A stretch of DNA of 9,824 nucleotides from an uncultured Pelolinea sp. (GTDB lineage Bacteria > Chloroflexota > Anaerolineae > Anaerolineales > Anaerolineaceae). The notes below the pieces were generated by a model, which was not told the origin of the DNA, ran no database searches, and worked only from the letters and a program-made list of their open reading frames with translations. The stretch lies in contig CALGUJ010000078.1 in NCBI GenBank assembly GCA_937902055.1, positions 1 to 9,824 on the forward strand. The letters are read 5' to 3'. Each line of letters begins with the position of its first letter. Positions within the stretch are counted from its first letter, which is position 1. The position numbers and the translations under genes are program-made. Shown here piece after piece: positions 1 to 6,829 of the stretch.

Positions 1-669
1 AATTTCCTGGAAACGCTGGCCGGGCAGGCTGCCATCGCCATCGATAACACCAGCCTGCTGGAAGACCTGCACCGCACCAACGTGGAACTGTCGCTGGCAT
101 ACGATACCACCCTGGAAGGCTGGTCAAAAGCGCTCGACCTGCGCGACCGCGAAACGGAGGGCCATACCCAGCGCGTGGTGGATATCACCTTGCGCATTGC
201 TCAATCCATGGGGATAAAAGACGAAGAACTAACCCACATCCGGCGCGGCGCGCTCCTCCATGATATCGGCAAAATGGGCATTCCCGACTCGATCCTGCTC
301 AAACCCGGCCCCCTGACCGATGAGGAGTGGGTGGTGATGAAGCGCCACCCGGTATATGCCTACGAATTGATCTATCCGATCACTCATTTGCGCCCGTCTT
401 TGGACATTCCCTATTGCCATCATGAAAAATGGGACGGCAGCGGATACCCGCGCGGATTGAAAGGCGAAGAGATTCCCCTTTCGGCGCGCATATTCACCGT
501 GGTGGATGTTTGGGATGCGCTCACCTCCGACCGTCCCTACCGCAAAGCCTGGCCCTCCAGAAAATCCCTCGAATACATTCGCGAACAAAGCGGGAAATAT
601 TTCGACCCGCGCATCGTGGAAATTTTCATGTCACTGATAAAGAGCGAATTGATCAATCATAATGAATAA
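1..669 (+). CDS. GAF/HD-GYP domain cyclic-di-GMP phosphodiesterase (3' part; start lies left of the window)
   Basis: HD-GYP proteins hydrolyse the second messenger c-di-GMP at a metal centre in the cytoplasm. The frame is open from base 1, so the gene begins outside the window; a GTG at 82 is only an internal valine. Residues 1-27 of the visible part (FLETLAGQAAIAIDN and on) look like the last helix of a GAF sensor domain. The HD-GYP domain follows from about residue 38: the metal-binding histidine in EGHTQ (55), HDIGK (87-91), the KPGPLT stretch, HH (140-141), the GYP signature in WDGSGYP (144-150), and VDVWDALTSDRPYR. All the usual HD-GYP metal and signature residues are there, so it should be active. 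It ends 14 bases before a diguanylate cyclase on the same strand, suggesting co-transcription. The family call is secure; the signal sensed is unknown. Confidence 0.95.
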   Translation, partial: NFLETLAGQAAIAIDNTSLLEDLHRTNVELSLAYDTTLEGWSKALDLRDRETEGHTQRVVDITLRIAQSMGIKDEELTHIRRGALLHDIGKMGIPDSILLKPGPLTDEEWVVMKRHPVYAYELIYPITHLRPSLDIPYCHHEKWDGSGYPRGLKGEEIPLSARIFTVVDVWDALTSDRPYRKAWPSRKSLEYIREQSGKYFDPRIVEIFMSLIKSELINHNE

Positions 670-683
670 TTTCGTTCTGACCC

Positions 684-3600
684 ATGAGCCTTAGAAGGAA
701 AACCTTTCTAATTATTTTATTCTCGGTGATCGTAATATTGGTGATTTGGGGTGTATTTGCGCATACCCTCTATTTAAAAAGCTATCTTCTCCTTGAATCC
801 GTTGATGTCCGCGAAGATGCGGAACACCTGCTTTCCATGTTGGATTCCCGCCAGGCCGACTTTTCTGCCCTTTGCACCGATTGGGCTGCCTGGGACGATA
901 CCTACCAATTCATGTCCACTCACGATCCCGGCTTTTTGGAATCCAATTTTCCGGAGGGTACTTTCGAAAACCTGGATTTGAATTTTACGCTCATTCTCGA
1001 TCGCCGGCAGGACGTCCAATTTCAGAAAGCGTATGATCTGGAACTCGAAAGGACCATCCCGCTCAAGGCCGCTTTGGTTGATTATTTTCAGAGTTCGGAT
1101 TTGACTTCCATGGCAGATGAAACAGCTTTTTCAGGCTTTCTGTGGGATGAGAACGCCCCCGTGATGTATTGCGTCTCGCCCATCCTCACCAGCGGCGATC
1201 AGGGCCCCAGCCGCGGCTGGCTGGTGTTCGGTCGCTATTTACAGGGAGATTTCCTTAAGCAGGTCGAGGATTCAGTCAGTTCGGTGGTTACTATTCTGCC
1301 TTACGCCCCGGCTCAAATTCCAACCGAAGCGGCTCTACTCCCGCTGCAGGATGAAAACGGCAGAGAGCTCGCAGTGGTTAAACCCTCCAGCAGTCGCATT
1401 GAGTTTTATTCTCTTTTCCATGATTTTCAGGGTACGCCGATCTTTTTTATCCGGCAGGCGAAATACCGCGCCATCTATCAGCAAGGCTTGTCGGGTTTGC
1501 GCAGCATGCTGGTTGCCATACTTCTCACCGGGATTATTGCGGGAGGGTTCATCCTGGTTTTTCTGGATAAAGCGCTCCTGGCGCGTCTTTCCAAATTATA
1601 CAATGCGGTCATCGCCGTCCGGCAGGGGGAGGGAGATTATCAACCACTCTCTCTTCCCGGATCGGACGAATTATCCGATTTATCCCTTGAGTTCGATCGC
1701 TCGCTTAAAACCTTGGTCGAAAAGCAGCGCAGCATTAATGGCTTTCTACGATATACACAATTAATGACTGAAATTTCTTCGCGTTTCATCAATCTTCCCA
1801 TTAACAAGATCGATCAAAACCTTCAGGATGTGTTGAACAAGCTGGGAAATTATCTGGATGTGGATTTCGGATTTATTGCCGCCATCGACCAGGACGAAAA
1901 CCGCATGGTCACGCAGTTTTTTGAATGGGTGAAAGCCAGCAAGCCGTCCTTGAAGAAGGAAATATTATCGCTGGATATCGGATCGCTGCGCTGGGCGCTG
2001 AAGGAATTCAAGGCCAAAAAACCGGTAATATTGTCCAGCTCCGGCGATATCCCCATCGAAGCGACAATGGAACGGGAATTTCTACGTAAAAATGGAATTA
2101 CCTCCATCATCGCTTTTCCGCTCATTGTCGCGGAGGATTTCTTTGGCATTCTCGCCTTTGGGTTGAACGACCAAAAACGCTGCTGGGATGAGCAAACCAC
2201 GATCGTGGTTGAAATCATCTCGACCATCATCTCGAACGCCATCGACCGCAAACAGACGGAGATGGATTTGCAAACCGGCCAGCGCTTCCAATACCGCCTG
2301 AATCAGATCACTCGCACCGGTATCGAGCGCGATAACTGCAATTCGTCCATCCGGGCGCTTTCGCGGAACCTGCGTTCCTTGTTGAATATTGAGCGGAACT
2401 GGCTGATCCTTTTGGATGAAATCGGCAGGATTCAGGTCTTTGAGTCCGGGGTCAGGCTTGCTCTTGATGAGGCAGTGTTCAAAGAAATTGAATATTTATT
2501 GGAAAAGGTGCGCGAGGAGAATTTTATCTTCCAGGCAGACAAAAAAGCCCGAAAAGTCAAAGGGCTGGATTTTGAAAAGATCGGAAAATCCTTCATCGCG
2601 ATTCCGCTGTCCGCCAAGAACCAGCATTTGGGATTGATCCTTTTTGCCAGCCGTGCCCCGCGTCTTTTTTCCGAGCTTGAAAAAGGGATCTGCCAGCAGG
2701 CTGCCACCCAGATCAGCCTGACGATCATTAAAAACCGTTCCCTCGAAGAATCCCGCAAGATTTCTCGCGAGCTGCGTATCCTGCGCTCGGAGGTGGTTGA
2801 GTTCTCTTCCGAGTTGCAGCGCACGCGGCTGCAGAGCAGCATCCTGGAACGCGCTGTAAAGTTACTGCGCGCTGAGGGTGGGGAATTCTTTATCTACGAT
2901 GAAAAAAATCGTGAACTGATTACCGTTTCCTCGTTGAACCTCGATAAGGATTATAGCGGCACGCGCACGCGAGTCGGCGAAGGCGCAGTCGGCAAAGCCG
3001 TAGCCCAAAGGAAGACCATCGCCATCAGGGATTACTCCTTATGGAGCGGTCGTATGCCCGCTTATGAGGAATCCCGCATCAAAGCCTCCCTGTCCGCCCC
3101 TTTGATCTTCGGGGAGAAAATTCTGGGTTGCATCAGCGTCTTTCATTATGATGAGGGTATTCAGTTCACCGGCAACGACCAGCACTTGTTGACCATCTTT
3201 GCCCAGCATGCCTCTGTGGCAATGGAGAATGCCATTCTGTTTGAGCAGCTCCAGGAAGCCGCCAGCACGGACGATATGACCGGTCTGCTCAACCGCCGGG
3301 CGTTATTTGAGTTTGGAGATTACGAAATTTCGCGCTCTGTCCGCCTGGAAAGGCCGGTGGCCGTGGTCATGATGGATTTGGATAATTACAAAGAGATCAA
3401 TGACACGCACAGCCATCTGGTTGGAGATCGGGTACTTAAAGAAGTCTCCCGCGTGCTGCGCGAAAATGTTCGCAATATCGATATCATCGGGCGCTATGGT
3501 GGGGATGAATTTGTGATCCTCATGCCTGAGACCTCCCTGGGTGAAGCGGTGAAAGCCATGGAGCGCGTGCGCCGAAAACTTGAGCGTACGGCCATCCGGG

Positions 3601-3761
3601 CCGGCAGCCTGAAATTCCACGTTACCGCCAGTTTCGGCGTCACACACCACGACAAAGACCTGCCTATGCTCGAAGTCCTGATTGAAGAAGCCGATAAAGC
3701 CATGTATGCCGCCAAAACTTCCGGCCGCAACGGATTGCGCGTCTTTCAACAGCTGCAATGA
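684..3761 (+). CDS. Membrane diguanylate cyclase: CHASE4-HAMP-GAF-GAF-GAF-GGDEF
   Basis: Makes c-di-GMP from two GTP at the inner face of the membrane, under control of an extracytoplasmic sensor. Layout of the 1025 residues: membrane helix 7-28; CHASE4 sensor about 45-265 with its hallmark DWAAWDDTYQF (66-76); second membrane helix about 273-295; HAMP linker about 295-350; a divergent GAF about 365-520; a weaker second GAF about 545-685; a helical connector; a canonical third GAF about 705-855; GGDEF domain about 860-1023. The catalytic motif GGDEF (939-943) is exact, the substrate motif DLDNYKEIND (898-907) is kept, and RNID (930-933) lies exactly five residues before GGDEF, matching the RxxD product-inhibition site. 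An in-frame stop at 678-680 makes ATG 684 the first possible start. It has almost no Shine-Dalgarno sequence, so translation probably relies on coupling to the HD-GYP gene. The GAF ligands are unknown. Confidence 0.96.
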   Translation: MSLRRKTFLIILFSVIVILVIWGVFAHTLYLKSYLLLESVDVREDAEHLLSMLDSRQADFSALCTDWAAWDDTYQFMSTHDPGFLESNFPEGTFENLDLNFTLILDRRQDVQFQKAYDLELERTIPLKAALVDYFQSSDLTSMADETAFSGFLWDENAPVMYCVSPILTSGDQGPSRGWLVFGRYLQGDFLKQVEDSVSSVVTILPYAPAQIPTEAALLPLQDENGRELAVVKPSSSRIEFYSLFHDFQGTPIFFIRQAKYRAIYQQGLSGLRSMLVAILLTGIIAGGFILVFLDKALLARLSKLYNAVIAVRQGEGDYQPLSLPGSDELSDLSLEFDRSLKTLVEKQRSINGFLRYTQLMTEISSRFINLPINKIDQNLQDVLNKLGNYLDVDFGFIAAIDQDENRMVTQFFEWVKASKPSLKKEILSLDIGSLRWALKEFKAKKPVILSSSGDIPIEATMEREFLRKNGITSIIAFPLIVAEDFFGILAFGLNDQKRCWDEQTTIVVEIISTIISNAIDRKQTEMDLQTGQRFQYRLNQITRTGIERDNCNSSIRALSRNLRSLLNIERNWLILLDEIGRIQVFESGVRLALDEAVFKEIEYLLEKVREENFIFQADKKARKVKGLDFEKIGKSFIAIPLSAKNQHLGLILFASRAPRLFSELEKGICQQAATQISLTIIKNRSLEESRKISRELRILRSEVVEFSSELQRTRLQSSILERAVKLLRAEGGEFFIYDEKNRELITVSSLNLDKDYSGTRTRVGEGAVGKAVAQRKTIAIRDYSLWSGRMPAYEESRIKASLSAPLIFGEKILGCISVFHYDEGIQFTGNDQHLLTIFAQHASVAMENAILFEQLQEAASTDDMTGLLNRRALFEFGDYEISRSVRLERPVAVVMMDLDNYKEINDTHSHLVGDRVLKEVSRVLRENVRNIDIIGRYGGDEFVILMPETSLGEAVKAMERVRRKLERTAIRAGSLKFHVTASFGVTHHDKDLPMLEVLIEEADKAMYAAKTSGRNGLRVFQQLQ

Positions 3762-3807
3762 CCCCTTTTTTGAGATATAGTTAATTATAGAAAAACAGGA
3801 GGACGAA

Positions 3808-4272
3808 ATGAAAATCTACAGTCCTGCCTTTCAGGAAAAAATGCCGATTCCTGAAAAATACACCTGCGAAGGCAGCGATATCTCGATTCCGTTAGGTTGG
3901 GAAGATGTTCCTGAAGGGGCTGTAAGCCTGGCACTTATCATGGATGACCCCGACGCTCCCGCCGGCACCTGGGTGCATTGGGTGATTTTCAACCTCCCCG
4001 CTTCACTTCCCGGTCTCGAGGAAGATCAGCCGAAAGAAAGAAATCTTCCCAACGGCGGCCTGCAAGGCATCAATACCGGCAGGCGCACCGGTTACGCCGG
4101 CCCCTGCCCTCCCGGCGGTGTTCACCGCTATTTCTTCAAACTGTATGCCCTCGATTGCGCATTTCCCGCCAAATCCGGGATTACCAAAGAGGAATTGCTG
4201 GAGCAAATGCAAGGTCATATCCTGGCGAAATGCGAATTTTTCGGAACCTACCAACGAAAATCGCCGCGTTAA
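3808..4272 (+). CDS. YbhB/YbcL-type PEBP (Raf kinase inhibitor-like) protein
   Basis: Member of the phosphatidylethanolamine-binding protein superfamily, bacterial YbhB/YbcL branch. These are small, soluble, ligand-pocket proteins whose physiological role in bacteria is poorly defined. The 154 residues match the usual length. The family signatures are DDPDAPAGTWVHWVIFNLP (46-64), which holds a pocket Asp and His, and GYAGPCPPGG followed by VHRYFFKLYALD (95-116). There is no signal peptide, so the cytoplasm is expected (YbhB-like and not secreted YbcL-like). A strong Shine-Dalgarno, AGGAGG at 3797-3802, sits five bases before the ATG. It starts 46 bases after the diguanylate cyclase and ends 32 bases before mscL, so it could be read with either. 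I see no clear terminator or promoter in the gap before it, only a T6 run without a stem. Confidence 0.95.
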   Translation: MKIYSPAFQEKMPIPEKYTCEGSDISIPLGWEDVPEGAVSLALIMDDPDAPAGTWVHWVIFNLPASLPGLEEDQPKERNLPNGGLQGINTGRRTGYAGPCPPGGVHRYFFKLYALDCAFPAKSGITKEELLEQMQGHILAKCEFFGTYQRKSPR

Positions 4273-4304
4273 TTTAATCGAAAAGAAAAAGGAGAAAATA
4301 ATTT

Positions 4305-4739
4305 ATGTTGAAAGAATTCAAGGAATTTGCCATGCGCGGGAACGTGCTCGACCTGGCCATCGGCGTGATCATCGGCGGCGCGTTCGGGAAGATCGTGACC
4401 TCGCTGGTCAATGATATCCTCATGCCCCCGATCGGGCTGCTGCTCGGCCAGGTCAATTTCGGCGACCTCTATATCGATTTGAGCGGCGGCAATTACGAAT
4501 CCCTTTCCGCTGCCCAGGCTGCCGGCGCGGCCACCATCAATTACGGCCTTTTCCTGAATACGATCATCGACTTCCTGATCGTTGCCCTGGTCATCTTCCT
4601 GATCGTGCGCCAGATCAACCGCCTGCAAAAACCGGCCCCCAAACCGGCTGAACCAACCACCAAAGAATGCCCGTACTGCCTGAGCGCCATTCCCAAAAAA
4701 GCCACCCGCTGCCCCGCCTGCACCTCCGCACTCAAGTAA
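4305..4739 (+). CDS. mscL: Large-conductance mechanosensitive channel MscL with C-terminal zinc ribbon
   Basis: Forms a pentameric pore in the cytoplasmic membrane that opens under high membrane tension and releases solutes during osmotic downshock. The N-terminus shows the family pattern: the amphipathic helix [20 protein letters not shown], then TM1 (about 13-40) with [28 protein letters not shown] conservation. A periplasmic loop with [11 protein letters not shown] follows, and TM2 lies at about 79-103. In place of a plain charged tail, residues 122-139 carry two CxxC pairs (C122, C125, C136, C139) ten residues apart, which is a zinc-ribbon arrangement. I recall this tail from other MscL proteins, so it is a variant and not a fusion error. 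The ribosome site AAGGAG (4289-4294) precedes the ATG by ten bases. The gene is followed by a palindrome that may terminate it. Confidence 0.97.
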   Translation: MLKEFKEFAMRGNVLDLAIGVIIGGAFGKIVTSLVNDILMPPIGLLLGQVNFGDLYIDLSGGNYESLSAAQAAGAATINYGLFLNTIIDFLIVALVIFLIVRQINRLQKPAPKPAEPTTKECPYCLSAIPKKATRCPACTSALK

Positions 4740-4742
4740 ATT

Positions 4743-4762
4743 CAATAATCAAATCATTATTG
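4743..4762. repeat. Small AT-rich inverted repeat after mscL
   Basis: CAATAAT (4743-4749) is repeated in inverse as ATTATTG (4756-4762) around a six-base centre, starting three bases after the mscL stop. It lies just before the GC-rich palindrome at 4767-4788. As RNA the stem would be weak. It could equally be an operator-like protein-binding site. No function can be assigned from sequence alone. Confidence 0.5.
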
Positions 4763-4766
4763 CCCA

Positions 4767-4788
4767 AGAACCGGCCTCGGCCGGTTCT
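4767..4788. terminator. Perfect palindrome, probable terminator hairpin between mscL and the pdh operon
   Basis: AGAACCGGCC (4767-4776) and GGCCGGTTCT (4779-4788) are exact inverse complements separated by two bases. As RNA this gives a GC-rich stem of about eight to nine pairs with a small loop. It sits 27 bases after the mscL stop and 83 bases before the next start. The stem is followed by AATATATT and not a clean T run, so intrinsic termination would be imperfect. It may alternatively be a binding site for a dimeric regulator of the downstream operon. I saw no convincing -35/-10 pair between here and 4871. Confidence 0.6.
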
Positions 4789-4857
4789 AATATATTGCAA
4801 ATATCCGCCCGACCTAAATCGGAGTTAAATTGTCTTAATTATTCTGGATTTTCTTGC

Positions 4858-4864
4858 AGGAAGG
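4858..4864 (+). promoter_or_regulatory. Ribosome binding site that decides the start of the E1alpha gene
   Basis: AGGAAGG lies seven bases before the ATG at 4872. The same frame could be opened six codons earlier by a TTG at 4854, but that codon lies immediately before this Shine-Dalgarno, which could not serve it, and has no good site of its own. The ATG is therefore preferred. Confidence 0.8.
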
Positions 4865-4871
4865 ACATTTT

Positions 4872-5864
4872 ATGCGAAAAGAGGATTATTTGGATCTATA
4901 CCGGCAGATGGTTACCATCCGCCGCATGGAAGAGATCGCCTCCGAACTCTATCAAAAAGGTGAGATCGGCGGTTTTCTGCATCTCTACATCGGCCAGGAA
5001 GCTGTCAGCACAGGCATCCTGGCAGCCCGCCAACCCCAGGATCGGGTTATCACGGCTTACCGCGATCATGGCGTAGCCCTGAATGCCGGTATCCCGTTGA
5101 AGAAAATCATGGCCGAATTGCTGGGTAAATCCACCGGCGTTTCCGGCGGCAAAGGCGGCTCCATGCATCTGGCGGATACCAGCCTGAATTATTGGGGCGG
5201 CCACGCCATCGTCGGCGCCCACCTGCCCATCGCTGCAGGCCTGGCGCTGGCTGACTTGCTTGAAAAACGCGACAGCGTCACTATCTGCATGTTCGGCGAA
5301 GGCGCCACCAACATCGGATTTTTCCACGAGGCCGTCAACCTGGCTAAAACCTGGAATTTGCCGGTTTTGTGGGTCTGCGAAAATAACCGCTATGGCATGG
5401 GCACCTCGCCGGAACGGGCTTCAGCCGTTTCCCCCATCATCCGCAAGGCCTGTGGTTACGGCATGCCCGCGTTCGACGTGGACGGCATGGATGTGCTGGC
5501 GGTTAAAGACATGGTCGCCGAGCGGTTGCGTGAAATCCGCGAGGGCAGCGGGCCTCAATTTTTGGAGGTCTTCACTTATCGCTTCCGCGGGCACTCCATG
5601 GGCGACCCCGAAAGGTACCGCACCCCCGAAGAAGTGAAGAAATACGTGGAACACGGGCCGATTGACCGCTACCAAAAATATCTGGTCGAAAGTCAAACCG
5701 GAACGCCTGAAGAATTACAAAAGATTGAAAAGAAAGTGGATAAGGAGCTGGAAGAAGCGGTCAAATTCGCCCACGAAAGCCCGGAACCGGCCGACGAAGC
5801 GCTGTTCGAACATATCTACGTGGATGAAATCGAAGAGGTTGATGGAGGTGCAACATGGCAGTGA
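4872..5864 (+). CDS. pdhA: Pyruvate (2-oxoacid) dehydrogenase E1 component, alpha subunit
   Basis: With E1beta it forms the thiamine-diphosphate-dependent heterotetramer that decarboxylates a 2-oxoacid and passes the acyl group to lipoyl-E2, feeding acetyl-CoA into metabolism. From ATG 4872 the protein has 330 residues, normal for the family. Visible landmarks: YIGQEAVSTG (39-48), the D-HG turn (YRDHGVAL, 63-70), GGKGGSMHLAD (92-102), the thiamine-diphosphate/Mg motif GEGATN...ENN (142-172), NRYGMGTS, VDGMD (203-207), and RGHSMGDPERYRTPEE (239-254), which is the loop phosphorylated in mitochondrial enzymes. The first motif reads GEG where most relatives have GDG. NRYGMGTSPERA and GHSMGDP favour pyruvate over acetoin or branched-chain substrates, but the substrate is not proven. 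The 3' end overlaps E1beta by ten bases, so translation is coupled. Confidence 0.94.
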   Translation: MRKEDYLDLYRQMVTIRRMEEIASELYQKGEIGGFLHLYIGQEAVSTGILAARQPQDRVITAYRDHGVALNAGIPLKKIMAELLGKSTGVSGGKGGSMHLADTSLNYWGGHAIVGAHLPIAAGLALADLLEKRDSVTICMFGEGATNIGFFHEAVNLAKTWNLPVLWVCENNRYGMGTSPERASAVSPIIRKACGYGMPAFDVDGMDVLAVKDMVAERLREIREGSGPQFLEVFTYRFRGHSMGDPERYRTPEEVKKYVEHGPIDRYQKYLVESQTGTPEELQKIEKKVDKELEEAVKFAHESPEPADEALFEHIYVDEIEEVDGGATWQ

Positions 5865-6829
5865 TCACCATGCGCGAGGCCATTTCACAGGCGCTCTGGG
5901 AAGAGATGGAGCGCGATCCCAAGGTGTTCATCCTGGGCGAAGAAGTCGGCGTGTGGGGCGGCACCTATGCCGTGACCAAAGGCTTTCTGGATCATTTTGG
6001 CCCGGAACGCGTGCGCGACACGCCCATCTCCGAAGCGGCCATTGTCGGCGCCGGCGTTGGCGCCGCCCTGGCCGGCATGCGCCCGGTGGCGGAATTGATG
6101 ACCATCAACTTCGCTTTTGTCGCCATGGATCACATCGTCAACCAGGCTGCCAAGCTGCATTATATGTTCAACGGGCAGATGAAGGTGCCTCTGGTGATCC
6201 GCGCGCCCGGCGGCGGCGGCCGCCAGTTGGCCGCCACCCATTCGCAAACGCCCGATGCCATCTTCGCGCATTTTCCCGGACTGAAAGTCGTCGCGCCCGG
6301 CACGCCCGCCGATGCCAAGGGTCTGCTGAAAGCTGCCATCCGCTCGGATGACCCGGTGCTGTTCATCGAGAATGCCACCATTTACCAGCAGCGCGGTGAG
6401 GTCCCGGAAGGCGATTACACCGTCCCGATCGGCAAGTCTAAAGTGCAGCGCGCCGGGAACCACGTCACGCTGGTGACCTACTCCAAAATGGTACAGCCTT
6501 CCCTGCAGGCTGCCGAATTGCTTGCCAAAGAAAATATTGAAGTCGAAGTGGTCGACTTGCGCAGCCTGCGCCCGCTGGATATGCATCCCGTGATCGAATC
6601 TTTCAAAAAAACCAACCGGGCGGTGATCGTTGAGGAGGGTTGGGAATCTTTCGGGGTCGGCGCCGAGGTGTCTGCCCGTATCTATCAGGATGCCTTCGAT
6701 TATGTCGATGCGCCCATCCGGCGTGTAGCGCAAAAAGAAGTGCCCCTGCCCTATAACCGTCGGCTGGAGCAGTTAGCTCTGCCGCAAATGGATGATATCG
6801 TCCGGGCAGTTCGGGAGGTGATGAAATAA
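5855..6829 (+). CDS. pdhB: Pyruvate (2-oxoacid) dehydrogenase E1 component, beta subunit
   Basis: Partner of E1alpha: it supplies the pyrimidine-binding half of the thiamine-diphosphate site and the surface that docks on E2. The 324 residues match the family. Landmarks: ITMREAISQAL at the start, GEEVGVWGGTYAVTKG (28-43), DTPISEAAIVGAGVGAALAGMRPVAE (55-80) including the glutamate E60 expected to contact the cofactor, and RAPGGGGRQLAATHSQ (116-131) with active-site His129. The C-terminal transketolase-like domain has VDLRSLRPLD and VEEGW. The WGGTY...VTKG...RVRDTPISE stretch also resembles acetoin dehydrogenase beta subunits, so acetoin is the main alternative; no other aco genes are in view. 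GGAGGTG at 5844-5850, inside the E1alpha gene, places a strong ribosome site six bases before this ATG. Confidence 0.95.
   Translation: MAVITMREAISQALWEEMERDPKVFILGEEVGVWGGTYAVTKGFLDHFGPERVRDTPISEAAIVGAGVGAALAGMRPVAELMTINFAFVAMDHIVNQAAKLHYMFNGQMKVPLVIRAPGGGGRQLAATHSQTPDAIFAHFPGLKVVAPGTPADAKGLLKAAIRSDDPVLFIENATIYQQRGEVPEGDYTVPIGKSKVQRAGNHVTLVTYSKMVQPSLQAAELLAKENIEVEVVDLRSLRPLDMHPVIESFKKTNRAVIVEEGWESFGVGAEVSARIYQDAFDYVDAPIRRVAQKEVPLPYNRRLEQLALPQMDDIVRAVREVMK
6814..6822 (+). promoter_or_regulatory. Full-length Shine-Dalgarno for the E2 gene, inside the E1beta gene
   Basis: GGAGGTGAT is a nine-base perfect complement of the 3' end of 16S rRNA (the usual anti-Shine-Dalgarno). It is encoded within the last codons of E1beta. 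The E2 ATG at 6829 follows ten bases after GGAGG and shares one base with the E1beta stop (TAATG). This suggests strong, coupled translation of E2, which is needed in many copies per complex. Confidence 0.8.

Noticed and set aside
3762..3807. Terminator or promoter after the diguanylate cyclase
   Set aside because: There is a T6 run at about 3767 but no stem before it, and no -35/-10 pair with acceptable spacing, so neither is called.
4809..4822. Short CCGA...TCGG hairpin upstream of E1alpha as a riboswitch or attenuator
   Set aside because: Only four pairs, no recognisable riboswitch core (no THI box or other known element) and no leader peptide; expected by chance.
4854..4871. TTG at 4854 as the start of E1alpha
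   Set aside because: The Shine-Dalgarno AGGAAGG at 4858-4864 lies downstream of this TTG and is ideally placed for the ATG at 4872.
5885..6733. Long open frame (282 codons) on the - strand inside the E1beta gene
   Set aside because: It is the antisense shadow of a fully conserved gene, with low-complexity His/Gly/Arg-rich composition and no family resemblance. High GC at third positions keeps such frames open.
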